64,000 bases of DNA from Pachyseris speciosa (GCA_016490735.1 JAEMWC010000057.1:1302501-1366500); one strand, 5' to 3'; shown: positions 44,992 to 58,356, counted from the stretch's first letter. Translations and numbers: made by a program. Notes: generated by a model from the sequence alone, not told the origin.

Positions 44992-47941
44992 ATGGCGGCC
45001 ATCAGGGGTGCTTCTCTTAAACAAGTCGCAAAAGTGACTGTTTCGTTCTGTCCCTTCGATCCTAAAACGGCAACGGCGAGGTAAAGAAAAGTAAACGATC
45101 TATTTTCTGACTGAACTTATATTTATCGAAATATATAGCTTTTGACTAGAATGACAGCCCCGATGGTTTCTACAGGCCCAGTCCTCCTCTTCCAAAGTTA
45201 AAATTTCATGTACCGGTGTCAACAGACTAGTACATATAATCTTTTGGGTTGATCGGATATTTAACAATTATTCACCGGAGTGGAGGTGAATAGTGGTGGA
45301 TATTTACTATGTTTAGTAAATACCACACAAGCTGAATAATTAGCAGACCAAAACATTATAATTTTTATGTATTTAGTAAATACCACACAAGCTGAATAAT
45401 TAGCAGACCAAAACATTATAATTTTTATGTGTGACCATACCGTAAAAGCTCTATTAAGCCCCCTTCTCTATTAACCCACCCCCTCTCTAATAAGACCCCC
45501 ATTTGGAAGTTGTTTTTTGTAATAAGCCGCCTCCCCCTTTTGGGACATGAGATTTCGTAATTAGTGACTCCAATTCCTTCTTACGAAATCAACTTCATGT
45601 GGTCCAATTGGTTGGTTTTTTAAACAAATATCCACTCAAACACATAATACTGTTTGCTGCTCTTTATTAGATAATGAAATTTCATTGTAGCTGTTTGAGT
45701 TTTGTACAAAAATGTGTTAAGATGAAAACAGGGTGTTTAAGATTTGAAATAAGCCCCACTTCTGTATTAAGCCCCCCCTCTCTAATAAACCCCTGAAATT
45801 AAATAAGCCCTCCGGGGTTTAATGGAGCTTTTACGGTATACCGACAAGTGGTCGGAAATTGCTAAATCTCCCAAGATGAGGTGTCGATCCCTAAGGCCAA
45901 TTCCAAATGTTGTGCTACTAACATGCCGCACTTAAATGAATTTGACCTGGCAGTGGCATGGCTATAGCAAGGCATTGGTTCAAACGTCAAATTTAATGAA
46001 GTCGCATCAAATTAAAAATAATATGTATTCGTAAAAGGTGCAAAACACGACAAGAGCACACAGTTTGAAACCAAGCTAGTTGAGCTTCTGCCATGTGGCA
46101 CGACAAGGCCTGCTGAGCTGTGCTACGTAGCTAGTTGTGCTGCACAGCAATAGTGTGACGTTTGGAGCAGGCCTAACTCTGTTTAGCAGTAGGCAGGATA
46201 AAAGGAGTAGAAGGCAGCAAGGGCCTTCTAAGGGGATGGGGGACATTCAACCCCCAAAATTTTGAAATAACTGCTTCAGTTGGTTCCAGCTGGGGTGCCT
46301 TAGGGGTAAACTCTTCTCGATTTTGACAGCTTTTCAAGGGCTTTCTATTCCAATTACCATTTGCCACCAGTAATTTGATCAGGAAAAGCAGAGGTATTAA
46401 GCAAGTATTTCTCATCAACTATGTTACACTAAGTGGCAAATATGGTGCAACTTCTCTGCTGTAGGTGGCAAAATTGCCAGCTATTGGTACATTTTGACTG
46501 GGCTGACGAGGTACTGTTTCCTTGTACTAGGGTCTACTAGCACAGGAATCCAAGGCTCAAATAAGCAACCATGTTCTTATTCTTTGTTATTAAACTGTAT
46601 ACAGCTTACAATGGAGGTTCTTGTGGGGGAATATATTAAAATTATATTTGCATGTTATGTTTGCAAGCTTGTTCTGCTTCATTATGGAAAAAATGAATAC
46701 ATTCTGTTGGAAAGAATTTAAAGATTAAAAAAATTGAGCAAGAGTTGTGTCAAGTTTGAATTCAATTTTTCAATGAAAGGGTGATTAGGTTACTGATTAC
46801 ACTTTGTGTAACAGATATTGGTGCAAAAAAAGTTTTTTTGTTTTTTTATCAGGGAGTTCCTGGCAAGAGTTTTGTGTAAAAACATGAGGGATACCAACAC
46901 GAAATGTCAAGTTGTTTCAGACATCAGGAATGATAGATCAGAACCTGTTGTTGAAGTCGTCTTTAGTAAGTTAACTGTCTATGTTTGGTAAGACTAAGAA
47001 CAAATTTCTGATCAAACAATGAACAACACTGTTACTTATTCTCCTGCAAAGATGCAGCATCATGAAACAAAATTTGTCTTCTGTAGAAATTCCTATTTCC
47101 ATGGTTTCCTTTCTGGCCAAGTGGATATAATAGCTATGTCCTGAGGAAAGGGATAGGCATAATTATATGAGGGGAACTTGTAAATGGAATTAGGCTGTAT
47201 GCTGTCACATTTGGTCAAAAAGAAAGAGCACTCCAAAAATCATGGTTTAATAACATTTTTACAACAATTGCTGGTAATCTTTTAATCTAATAATAGGTAA
47301 TGACCTCAGAGCTCCTTTTGATAGCAGAGATGCTTTGTAAGCTCCCTGAAGGGACTACCCTGAGGTCTTACCTATTTATTTTGTTTTTAAATAAAGGTGT
47401 CTATCTATCTCATTAGCTAATTTACCATTTGTCAGTTAGAGTCTAGACAATTCTGCTAACGTCAACATGGCACACAATGCATTTTTCATTTCTTTGATGT
47501 TGGTATAATTTGTGGCAAAAAAACATGGAACTTGTGGTTTAGAAATTTGTTATGGACTCACTTGGCTGCACCTTGTGAGTCCACAACATTTTGACCACTG
47601 TGATGACAAATATTGTTGTCGATAAGAGTACAGACAATGCTACATGTAATTACTCCACATTCAATTTGTCAAACTCGAACTGACCATTCACCATACCACT
47701 GGAGGGTGGTGCATAAGAGCTTTAATTTCAGTGGTCATTTTTCATTATCAAATTTCTTCCACTGATTCAGGAATTAGAACATTGTTATAGGCCTCTGGGG
47801 GTGAAAAACCTAACCTACAATCTGCTGTTTTTTTTCCTGATAAAAGATGACAAAGACACTCTGACAATGAAAACAGGGAATCTTAAACTAATGGACATGC
47901 TAGCGATGTTTAACAAGAAATGTAGAGAGAAGGAAGGATAG
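44992..47941 (+). CDS. MRPL53: Mitochondrial large-subunit ribosomal protein mL53 (3 exons, 98 aa)
   Basis: A component of the mitochondrial 39S ribosomal subunit. Exons 44992-45080, 46853-46965 and 47847-47941 join in frame (phases 2, 1). Exon 1 begins MAAIRGASLKQVAKVTVSFC, then PFDPKTATAR. Exon 2 has EFLARVLCKNMRDTN, then KCQVVSDIRNDRSEPVVEVV, matching the family core (CPF near the N-terminus, V.DIR.D.SEP.V.V.F). Exon 3 encodes DKDTLTMKTGNLKLMDMLAM, then FNKKCREKEG and TAG. The human protein is 112 aa, so length fits. Large introns hold a MITE and a 60-bp duplication. A possible 3'-UTR intron runs from about 47969 to 48437. Confidence 0.95.
45312..45431. repeat. 60-bp tandem duplication inside a dispersed repeat
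   Basis: Two adjacent 60-bp copies with 'tttagtaaataccacacaag' and 'ctgaataattagcagacc', essentially identical. The surrounding 45.23-45.43 kb is related to the repeat at 52.13-52.44 kb ('ggtgaatagtggtggatatt'). Confidence 0.85.
45440..45836. mobile_element. MITE with CCGTAAAAGCTC termini and TA duplication
   Basis: Ends CCGTAAAAGCTCTATTAAG and TTAATGGAGCTTTTACGG, flanked by TA at 45438-45439 and 45837-45838, consistent with a Tc1/mariner-like origin. The interior repeats 'taagcccc' segments. MRPL53 intron 1. Confidence 0.75.
47240..47665. repeat. Diverged copy of the 7.2-9.7 kb element terminus with LINE-tail insertion
   Basis: 'acaacaattgctggtaatct' and 'ctcattagctaatttacc' correspond to the 9.41-9.50 kb terminus, and 'ttgaccactgtgatgacaaa' matches 9655-9680. 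About 47296-47412 is an insertion ending 'ggtgtctatctatct', which looks like the 3' tail of a LINE. In MRPL53 intron 2. Confidence 0.55.
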
Positions 47942-48437
47942 ATGAACAGATCCATGCACTGCAGAAAGGTAAAGCAAAAAAACAATTTCTAGAATGTTAC
48001 ATCAATTTTAGACAACAGGCATACTCTTCTCGTTATTACTGTATTGTCAATCAGCATGCAATGGATTGAGCAATAGACAAGGCTACAAGAAATATTGGAA
48101 CCTTTTCCCTATTGCCTTCCCACTTCATTTGCATATAGGTAAAAGAATAGAAGGATGCAATTTGAGTGTGACTAATTTGAGTTTTATTGTTTTGCATACT
48201 TTTGTGCATCTTATGTGTGTCTGGTGAATTCCAAATTGTATAACTAAAAAATTAATGGAGAGCCTAGGGAGGTCAATACCCCATTATTATTTATTTTGAT
48301 GGTTTGTGTCCTCCAGGACATGTGCAAATAACGCAAACCCTTGTTGTGCTAGAATATATGAAATCAGAAACATGCTTGTGCCAGACAATTTAGCAAACCA
48401 AGCAAAGTTACTTGTTTTTATTTGATTTCTTTTGCAG

Positions 48438-48560
48438 ACCAAACAACTGGAGTGGAAAGTTGCGTGATGAGATTAAAGATGTGCAAGCAACAAGACAGAA
48501 ATCGGCAGAGGAAAGGGAATGGAGTTACTAGAATGCAGTTTGAATACAATTAACACAGGA
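48438..48560 (+). other. Possible alternative or 3'-UTR exon of MRPL53
   Basis: Follows a good acceptor (tcttttgcag). One frame reads NNWSGKLRDEIKDVQATRQK, then SAEEREWSY and a stop, which looks protein-like. That frame does not continue MRPL53 after splicing from the donor at 47969. Most likely 3'-UTR sequence. Confidence 0.35.
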
Positions 48561-49876
48561 TTGAATCACACTTGTCTTCTCACATTAAGAGCATCTTTTA
48601 GATGCCTATTCACAGAGAAATTCTTCATGAAAAACTAATGTCATCCCTTACAGTTTTTGTACGCTGACATGTTTAGATAAGATAAGATAAGATAGCAATA
48701 TTTAAAGAGGGTGGCACCAAAAAGCTAACAGATTAAAACTAAACTAGATTTGCAGCGAATTTTTGTACCTGCAATCCTTCATTAGGATGTGAAAGTTAAA
48801 AATGCATTATTTTCTTAAGTGGATAACAAATGTGGTGGATAAAGAGGAATGACAAACAGTCAATAATGCTGAAACGAAAGGATTTATGTCTTTTATTCTA
48901 TCTCATCCCTGCCTTAAGACTACAGTCCTGTTATACAAGGAAACATTATTTTGACTTTTCTGAATGAATATCAGAGATGAAAAATGTGTAAAACAAAAGC
49001 CAAACTTAGTACAATGACTTCTGGACTTCAATTTATGCAACTTAAAATATGTGAAAGGACCAAAGTTCCTTTCATTGCTCTTGAGCGTCGGTATTTACAA
49101 TATTTAACATTATTTTTCTTCTGTTTAAAGTGACCTGGTTAAAGTGGTGAAAGTTCCTAGTAGACAAAATAAACCTTTTAATTTACAAAATTTGTCTTGG
49201 ATGTTATTATTCAATCACTTAAATGTTCCTTTTTCAAATGTTGACTGTTGTCATCATTTAAAACCTGCAAGAGGTAAAAGAACTCAATTAGCAACTGAAA
49301 GCATAATTTTTACTCTTTGGACATGCTGGCATTTTGAAGAATAACAGTTTTATTTGCCCACTTAAATTGCTCCATCTAAATAATTTAGCCTGCGTAGCAA
49401 GCATTTCTGTAGGGTTTCTGCTACGCAGGCTACAAACACTTCTTTCACATAACACTCAATACATTTATCACCATCATCATCATCATCATCATCATCATCA
49501 TTATTTTGATAGTTTTATCTACAGAATGAAAATTCCACAATTTCAAAGGACATTGGTATGAACAGTATGCCAGCTTTTACAAAACTACCAGATAGGTCAG
49601 AACAACATTTTCTAAACAGACCACTGAGAGCTATGTCAAACCAACTGCAGTAAGCCCAACCTTAATTCTAGATAATGCACATGAAGTAAAAAGAAATTAA
49701 AAATTGACACTTGTTCAATAAAAATGCAGAAAAAATTGGAACTCTACAGGTGGATGAGGGGTAAGGTCAGATAATGGCAGACAGCAACAAGAACGCCTTT
49801 CAAATTACATGACCTTTATCCCAACCAAGTGTTTTCCACTTAATTTGCTTCTCTCAGCCTCCAGAAAAGTACCCTT
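48561..49876. other. Intergenic stretch between MRPL53 and EFHC1
   Basis: Contains a 47-bp palindrome at 49388-49434 (AGCCTGCGTAGCAAGC and its mirror) and an (ATC)n run at 49474-49502. The missing 3' exons of EFHC1 should lie here. A weak candidate on the minus strand at about 49217-49268 reads VLNDDNSQHLKKEHLSD, then a stop, after 'cctcttgcag', but its phase does not match exon 8 directly. Confidence 0.35.
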
Positions 49877-49878
49877 AC

Positions 49879-52800
49879 CTTCGCTGGTATTCTGTCTTAA
49901 TTCCATTGGGCTGACTCTTCCACAAGTTTGGATCGGTATCCCTCTGTGGCACATTCGCCAACAGCTCTTCAGTGGTTGTGGGTGGTCTGCCATGCTTTTC
50001 TCTGATGGAATTTATGGTGGCGATGGGGTACACCTGAGCATGCGATTCCAGGTACTTTAACACATACTCATCAGCATCAGTTATTCTGAACCGATGTTTG
50101 AAGATCTGTATGAGAGCTCCGATCTGAAAGTCAGCTGGGGTGTAGAATTCAGGGTTATCAACAGATGATCCTGGTTTAGTTGCATGTGTTCGTTCAAGGA
50201 ATTGACCACCAATGATCCCTGCATTTCTAACTGGAGGCTCGTAGATTGTCAGCATGTCATCAGCTAGGCGGTAAGAAATGATGAACCTCCTATTCTTATC
50301 CTCTGGTCGGAAGCTCTCCTGAAAGAAACAAGCATCTCAAATTGAGGTTTCATTTAATAGGTCAATAATATTCTAACAAAAAAAATATATAAAAAATCAT
50401 TAAAAAAGGAAATAATGATAATAAATTATTCTCACACACACAAAAGGCAACAAAATAGCTAATTCTCTAAATTTTCTAATTTACATAAGAATACAGTAGA
50501 ATCTTCATGGAAATAGTACATAGATTTTATGAATTTGTTCAATTGGCAGCGTCCATGTCATCAAAAGTATACAATGTAAACTTACCACCATATGACAAAA
50601 TAAATGTACTGTTGTTGAACAAATTGTGCGACATGTCCCCCATGTCCTGTACTGTAGTGTCTTATTGGGGGCTCAAAAATCTACCTGAATATTCTATTTG
50701 CCTTACCATTGTTGCAGCATATCTCAGGACTTTGTGATCATTTTCCAACATTTTGATGAAGTCTTTCTTTGGAGGATGGGGTACCAGAGACAGGCAAGAT
50801 TGAAGGCTGTCCTGAAGGGAACCAAACCCATTGTATGGGGGAACATCCTAAAAACAATTATCAAAGCTTTGTAAATCAAATAAAATGATAGTCTTAATGC
50901 ATTGCTAAAACAATCAGGTATACTTCTAAGGCTGAAAGCAATACCTGTCTCATAAAGAGGGGTTTTAATTCTAATGGCAGTGGATAAATTTGTAAAGTGT
51001 GATCACTCAGATGAATGTTGTTGAGCATAGGTCTTGATTAGCAATGATAATAATTAGTCCAAAGTAGTAAGAACTGTTTACATTCTATGACTATCACAAT
51101 GAACAATACCTTTGGTATGGGTTCTTTTGGAGCTCCTTGCACATCGACTGCTTTGAAGTCATTAATTCCAAAATTTTTACTGTAGTAGTACTTTGTAAAT
51201 TCATCACAGTCATACAGGAGAAATCTTCTTCCCAGGATGAAGAGAGTTTGGCCAACCATAAAATCACGTGGAGTGAACCAATCCTTGATTTCGTGATCAG
51301 ACAATTCAAGAACACAGGAAGGAAACGATGCTGCATAGGACAGAAACAGAACCACAAATAATTATTAGGATTATCAATAACAATATTATTTGATTTCTTC
51401 TTGCAGCAGCAATATGGCAATGGCAAGTATTGAGAATGAAAAAGTCTTTCGTACAAAGCTACATTCATAATCTTACTTCTCCCTGTATTGCAAACACATT
51501 GTACTGAGTGTGTATCAGAGGTTACTGGATGCTTACATTCTACTTGAGTTCTGTCTTTTGGTAGCCTTTGTCGACACACAAGGACAGGGAAGGGGTCCCT
51601 TCCATCATTAGCACTGTGTACTTCTCTTATTTCCACAGTGTCATCTACCAGGTAGTAATGAATGATCTACAGCAAGACAAATTTGATAACACTCAGTGAA
51701 ATAACAGCATCAGATGAGGGTATATAAAATAAGTTAGTCCAGGCAGTGAAAAGTAAAAACCTTATTAAAGTACTTACACATGGCCTCATTTCTCCGAACA
51801 TACTGTCCCTATCATCCCAGACACAGTAGAATCTCAGGACTTTCCTGTCCAACTCCAAGAACTGTTTCAGTTTGTCAAATGAGGAAGGTGTCTTGTAGCT
51901 GCGCAGGGGCTGCTTGCGGGATTCAGTGTAAGGATCCTTTTCTAGCATCTGTGGCTCATTAAGTTCTATTCCTTCACTAGCCAAGTATTCCTGAAGAAAC
52001 CAAATCAAGGAGTGAAGGTCTGCTACTCTAAAGCCTTATGTCTTGAGAATGAAACATCTCTTTGAAAATAGCTACTGCATTCTGCCCATATTAAACCTCC
52101 TGGCTCCTGAGCCTGAGTAGGTAATAGTGATCATTAGTATATACCACACAAGTGAATTATTAGTGCTTTTTGCACGCTCTGATTGGTTAACTCGGAGGTG
52201 ATTAGCAATTACTCTTCACCTCCGAGCAGCCAGCGCGCGAGATTTTACAATTTCCGACTGCTCGTCAGTATATTGTCACACATAAAGTAATGTTTTAGTC
52301 CGCTAAATATTCAGCTTGTGTGGTATATACTAAAACAATTATTCACCTCAGTGTCGGTGAAAGTGGTGGATATTTACCTCGCCGCGATCCACCACTATTC
52401 ACCTTCACTTCGGTGAATAATTGTTAAATATACAATGATTCACGTGCCCACCTTAGTCCAGCCATCACAGTCATAAAGATGGAAGACTTTCCCATAAAAG
52501 GTGACATTGATGCCCAGATTGAGGTCCTTCCAGTGCCAATATTCACCAAGATCATTCTTTGGTAAACGCTGCCGCTTGATGAGTTTTCCTTGAGGGATCC
52601 CACTGAGAATTTTAAAAAAGTTCTTATTAATAAATAAACTATGCAGATGTGTTGGTGATGTAGCAATGTACAATTTAAGAAAAAGCAGTTAATGATAACT
52701 ACTTTTCCAGGACCAAACATTACCATGAGTATGATGATTAATGAGTAGAGTGTTTACAGCCATATCATATCACTCCTTCCCAAACATGGAAAAGAAGAAT

Positions 52801-54049
52801 AGAGACTAGACTCGTAAGTTCCTGAAAGTCTGAGAAAGAGGAAGTTCACAACATCTCAGTCTGTGAGAAGATACTTGATCAGCTGCTGAAGGGTGTCCAC
52901 TTACAACAAGCCCCTGGTAGATATACCTAAGCTTCAGTTATGACTGCCAAGATTAATTGTGTTAGTATTCCTTTTGGTTGTTATATAATGCACATGTCAT
53001 TGGCTTCCCTGTGGGGTCAACCCCCAAGCCAACTAGGGAGATATGTAGGGGAATACAAGGAAATGGATATTCTTTGGCCTAGGGTATGGGAAAATCTCTA
53101 CATTGTTTTACAATCAAAGATTAAGGGGTGGGGGAATGATCAAGTTTGTAAAGGATGTCAGGGGGGTTTTCTGCTGAGAGACACCTCACCCAGGGGACTT
53201 TGTTCCCCCTGGGGGAAATTCCTAAAGTTTGTTTGACTGTTTTTAAAATCCCCTGGTTAGCCTGGGGTTCAACCCCATGGGAAAGCTGACGACAAAACTG
53301 TGCATAACCTTCAATAATGACCGCCTGGATTAATCAGGTTAATATTTCCCTTTGATTTGTTGTAGAAGATTAATTTACCACTAGTGAGGGGAGAAAATAT
53401 ACAGCACCATTTTTCTACGAATATCTACTTACCTGTTGTTTACTACTGGTTCCACAACTGCGATAGAGTCATCCTCCAAGTAGTAATAAACTTTTACGGG
53501 GCGAACTCTGTAATATTCATTGGCAGACTCATGCACAGTTTGCTTGAAGTACCCAAAGAAAAGTAAAACTTTCTTGTCAAATCCTACATGAGCAGGCACA
53601 AAGTCTTCCGGAGGCGCCTGAACCTTCTGTCCGTAAGTTAACGAGGGCTTAAGATATGCTAGCTCGTCCAACTCCTCCTGTGTCAGTTTATTCACTGGAA
53701 TTGGGTCTCCACCGATGCCAATCTGAGGAGCTATTGGTATGGAGTAACCATTCATCCATCCAAGTGTTTGAGGTCGATGAAATTTGGTTTTCTAAATAAG
53801 AGAAGATAAAAAAGCTTAAGTTTTACAGCCTGATTTAAATTTACTAACATTTCAACTGCTTTATGGTGAAATTCTAAGGTTTCGAAGCCAAGCTGAGTAC
53901 AAAATGTTATTTTAAACACAGACAGCAGGTAATGTAAGATGCAATGAAATTTGATTTTCGTACGTACTACATCATGCAAACTTTACCAAAAATAAACCTA
54001 CCGTCGGATCTGTAAACGTATTTCCAGGGAGAAATGGAAGAGAAGTCAT
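49879..54049 (-). CDS. EFHC1: EF-hand domain-containing protein 1 (myoclonin-1), 8 exons seen, 3' end unresolved
   Basis: EFHC1 is a ciliary protein of axonemal doublet microtubules (inner-junction region). Exons: 54002-54049, 53433-53791, 52452-52602, 51778-51990, 51537-51666, 51110-51330, 50707-50847, 49879-50318; phases agree, GT-AG throughout, about 567 residues. The start is [20 protein letters not shown]. Three DM10 domains are visible: one from about residue 85 ([42 protein letters not shown]), one from about 228 ([40 protein letters not shown]) and one from about 406 ([42 protein letters not shown]). Each ends in a YDCD-like motif ([33 protein letters not shown]). The similarity fits EFHC1 better than EFHC2 by recall of the family. 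The human protein is 640 aa with a C-terminal EF-hand region that I could not find here. Confidence 0.94.
52130..52437. mobile_element. Dispersed inverted-repeat element in EFHC1 intron
   Basis: Contains mirrored 'gtatataccacacaag' and 'cttgtgtggtatatac', and mirrored 'aattattcacc' and 'ggtgaataatt'. Shares segments with 45.23-45.43 kb. Confidence 0.6.
52991..53295. mobile_element. MITE, ACATGTCATTGGCTTCCC family
   Basis: Second copy of the 27.97-kb family, more diverged (right end 'gggaaagctgacgac'). In the first part of EFHC1, between exons 2 and 3. Confidence 0.75.
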
Positions 54050-54312
54050 CTTTCTGTCTTTTCTGAAATAAAAAACGTTTATACGTTTTGCACCGATTTC
54101 CTCCTAAGCTCTTTTCTCTCCACTTCAAAAGTTCTCACTAACAAACATGGCCGCTATCGTTGCTATTTGGCGGCGTTTTGTTGCCATGGTTTCTATTTGA
54201 GAAACTGTGTACTTCCCCAATGACTCATGGGATAGAACAGCGCTCGTCACCAGTTTTCACCGTCGCGAAAATTAGCAAACAAATAATAAATAATAGCGAC
54301 GCCTATGTATGG

Positions 54313-54690
54313 TATGGCAAGCCAAATGTAGCAATATTCAACTCATCTAATTTTATATTCAGTTATGTATTTTGTTTTCAACTATTGGTTTAATATTCAA
54401 CTTTTATTCAACCTTCAACACATCATTCAACATTCAACTAGTCATTCAACGTTCAACTATTAATTTAACATTCAACTATTGATTTAATATTCAACTATTC
54501 ATTCAACATTCAACGCATCATTCAACATTCAACTATTGATTTAACATTCAACTATTGATTTAACATTCAACTATTGATTTAATATTCAACTATTCATTCA
54601 ACATTCAACTATTCATTCAACATTCAACTATTCATTCAACATTCAACACATCATTCAACATTCAACGAGTCATTCAACCGGTCAGTATAA
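54313..54690. repeat. ATTCAAC tandem array A
   Basis: Period-19-type units such as 'attcaactattgatttaac', mixed with shorter 'attcattcaac' units. Arrays B (56742-57150) and C (59230-59621, inverted) share the type but differ in copy number and order. Confidence 0.9.
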
Positions 54691-55260
54691 AAGGTCGACT
54701 GTGGAGTGTGGACTGCGGACCCGGACTGCGGACTGGGTATAAAACGCGGACTGAGTATAAAATTAGGACTGAAGGCTGCAGACTAGCTACAAAACAATGT
54801 GCAAAAGGCGGGTGTAGTCATGGCCCACCCTATGGCCTCCCGGCGGTCTTTTTTTTTTTTTTAACTCAGTTCATCCTGTGTAAACTGAACGTTTTCCATC
54901 AACACTCCCTGTCATACCAACGACTCTCTTGGTGGCGGTTCGCTCAAAATTTTCAGTGTTAAACAGACTCGTGGTAGATTGGAATCAGGAAAACCAGAAT
55001 GCCGTATAAATACAACTTTCGGGCAGCTATCAAGAGGCTATGGTCCTATTCCGTGCAGATCATCCAGCGAACTGGGTCCCAGTTTCTGTCGCTTGCGTGA
55101 ACCAGCGATGACTGAAGAATCCAAACCAGCTTGAAATAGTGTAGCATCCAAGCATGTAATACACCTGCCTGTAGCCTTTACGATATGAAACGTAATTATT
55201 TTAATACTGAAGGCCTCATGTTTTCCCGTCGTTGGAACCGTCGACAGTGTAAAGTTTATG

Positions 55261-55556
55261 CACATGTCATTGGCTTCCCAGTGGGGTCTACTCCCGGGCC
55301 TACCAGGGAGACATGTGGGGGACAATAAGGAGATGGATGTGATTCTTTGCCCGAGGGTAGGGAAAATCTTGACATTGTTTTACATCACAGATTAGGGGTG
55401 GGGAAATTCACAAGTTTGAAAACGACGTCACGGGGATTTTCAGCTGAGAGGCACCTTGTCTTGAGAGATTCCCCAACCCGCGGGGGAAATTCCTCAATTT
55501 TACAATCCCCCTGGTTAGCCCGGGGGTCGATCCCACGGGGAAGCCGATGACATATG
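55261..55556. mobile_element. MITE, ACATGTCATTGGCTTCCC family, in arm L
   Basis: Third copy of the 27.97-kb family, inside the foldback arm. Its mirrored twin at 58357-58652 was copied with the arm. Confidence 0.85.
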
Positions 55557-58356
55557 CAGTATATTACATTGCGTTACGCCTGATGGTCAGAGCACATAGA
55601 TCAGGTGTTTATTCTTATATACTTTTGAAACAAAAATTGAAAGTAAGTCCAGCTCCAAGGTTTTTTTTTCTCTCCTCAATCTTTTTCTTCAAAGAACATT
55701 TTGGGAATTGCGACAGTAAACATAATTTGGGACAGCATCAACAGAAGCAAATGCACGTGCATTACCGTGGGAACGGTGAACAGTGATTGGTTGAAGTTTT
55801 CCCAAAATTTACATACCTCAGGAGACGTGATTGTCTTGGAATTTTGGAAAACATTTAATTTAAAAAGAACTAAAGGTCCAAAATATTCCGAATTCAGTTC
55901 TACCACGAGTCTGCTTAGCAAATTTGAGCGAAACGCCGCCGAGAGAACAGAAGAGAGTCGTAGGTATGACAGATTGACGGAGAAGGTTGTTTACACAGGT
56001 TTCCAGCAATGCTGAACCGAGTGTTTTGCACTTTGTTGACAGCTGTATTATCTTAGCAAGAAGACCCGTCACGCGAGATTCCCGCCATTTTTATCATATT
56101 TAGCCAATCATATTATACCTCCCTCGTGGAAAATCTAACAATCGAAGAGAAAGGACCCTGTTATTGAAAACAGTATGTTCGTGTTTTTTGCACTGAAAAG
56201 GAAAATAATTTTACTAGAAAACATTGCAAAAATATTGAAAAACTTAACCATCTCGGTTAAAATTTTAAAATAGCCTGTTTTAAACGGGATTACGCCTCGC
56301 AAAATTGAAAGTATATCAACAATACTATAGAAAAAGTTTGCTGTTGAAGTCTCGTTTTCGATTATATCTGATTTGTTAAGAATGACGGTTAGTTGGCTTA
56401 TATGTATCATTTATTTTCAGTTGACTAGCTAGCTTGTGCAAAGTGGAATTGCGCATTAAACTAGTTCAAAACAACTGGTAGATGGTGTGGACATTATTTT
56501 CCTGGTGTGTCTTCAAATCCAGTAGCACGCTATAAACCCGCGGTGCGAAACACCGAGTTTTAAAAAATTGACCACCAGTAGGCCATAGGGTGGGCCATAG
56601 CCTACACCATGGCCTACGCCACGGTTTGTCCATACCCGCCTTTTGCACAGTGTTTTGTACTCAGTATGCGTTTGGTTCCTAGTCCTCATTTTACGGTCCA
56701 GTCCGCAGTCCACAGTCCGCAGTCCGGGTCCACCGTCCTATGGCAAGCCAAATGTAGCAATATTCAACTCATCTAATTTTATATTCAGTTATGTATTTTG
56801 TTTTCAACTATTGGTTTGATATTCAACTTTTATTCAACCTTCAACACATCATTCAACATTCAACTAGTCATTCAACGTTCAACTATTGATTTAACATTCA
56901 ACTATTGATTTAATATTCAACTATTCATTCAACATTCAACGCATCATTCAACATTCAACTATTGATTTAACATTCAACTATTGATTTAACATTCAACTAT
57001 TGATTTAATATTCAACTATTCATTCAACATTCAACGCATCATTCAACATTCAACTATTCATTCAACATTCAACACATCATTCAACATTCAACTATTCATT
57101 CAACATTCAACGCTTCATTCAACATTCAACGAGTCATTCAACCGGTCAGTAGAAAAGATCGACTGTGGACTGTGGACGGTGGACCCGGACTGCGGACTGT
57201 GGACTGCGGACTGGACCGTAAAATGAGGACTAGGAACCAAACGCATACTGAGTACAAAACACTGTGCAAAAGGCGGGTATGGACAAACCGTGGCGTAGGC
57301 CATGGTGTAGGCTATGGCCCACCCTATGGCCTACTGGTGGTCAATTTTTTAAAACTCGGTGTTTCGCACCGCGGGTTTATAGCGTGCTACTGGATTTGAA
57401 GACACACCAGGAAAATAATGTCCACACCATCTACCAGTTGTTTTGAACTAGTTTAATGCGCAATTCCACTTTGCACAAGCTAGCTAGTCAACTGAAAATA
57501 AATGATACATATAAGCCAACTAACCGTCATTCTTAACAAATCAGATATAATCGAAAACGAGACTTCAACAGCAAACTTTTTCTATAGTATTGTTGATATA
57601 CTTTCAATTTTGCGAGGCGTAATCCCGTTTAAAACAGGCTATTTTAAAATTTTAACCGAGATGGTTAAGTTTTTCAATATTTTTGCAATGTTTTCTAGTA
57701 AAATTATTTTCCTTTTCAGTGCAAAAAACACGAACATACTGTTTTCAATAACAGGGTCCTTTCTCTTCGATTGTTAGATTTTCCACGAGGGAGGTATAAT
57801 ATGATTGGCTAAATATGATAAAAATGGCGGGAATCTCGCGTGACGGGTCTTCTTGCTAAGATAATACAGCTGTCAACAAAGTGCAAAACACTCGGTTCAG
57901 CATTGCTGGAAACCTGTGTAAACAACCTTCTCCGTCAATCTGTCATACCTACGACTCTCTTCTGTTCTCTCGGCGGCGTTTCGCTCAAATTTGCTAAGCA
58001 GACTCGTGGTAGAACTGAATTCGGAATATTTTGGACCTTTAGTTCTTTTTAAATTAAATGTTTTCCAAAATTCCAAGACAATCACGTCTCCTGAGGTATG
58101 TAAATTTTGGGAAAACTTCAACCAATCACTGTTCACCGTTCCCACGGTAATGCACGTGCATTTGCTTCTGTTGATGCTGTCCCAAATTATGTTTACTGTC
58201 GCAATTCCCAAAATGTTCTTTGAAGAAAAAGATTGAGGAGAGAAAAAAAAAACCTTGGAGCTGGACTTACTTTCAATTTTTGTTTCAAAAGTATATAAGA
58301 ATAAACACCTGATCTATGTGCTCTGACCATCAGGCGTAACGCAATGTAATATACTG

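Noticed and set aside
54313..54690. CRISPR-like array
   Set aside because: Units are contiguous tandem repeats with no unique spacers, and the host is a eukaryote.
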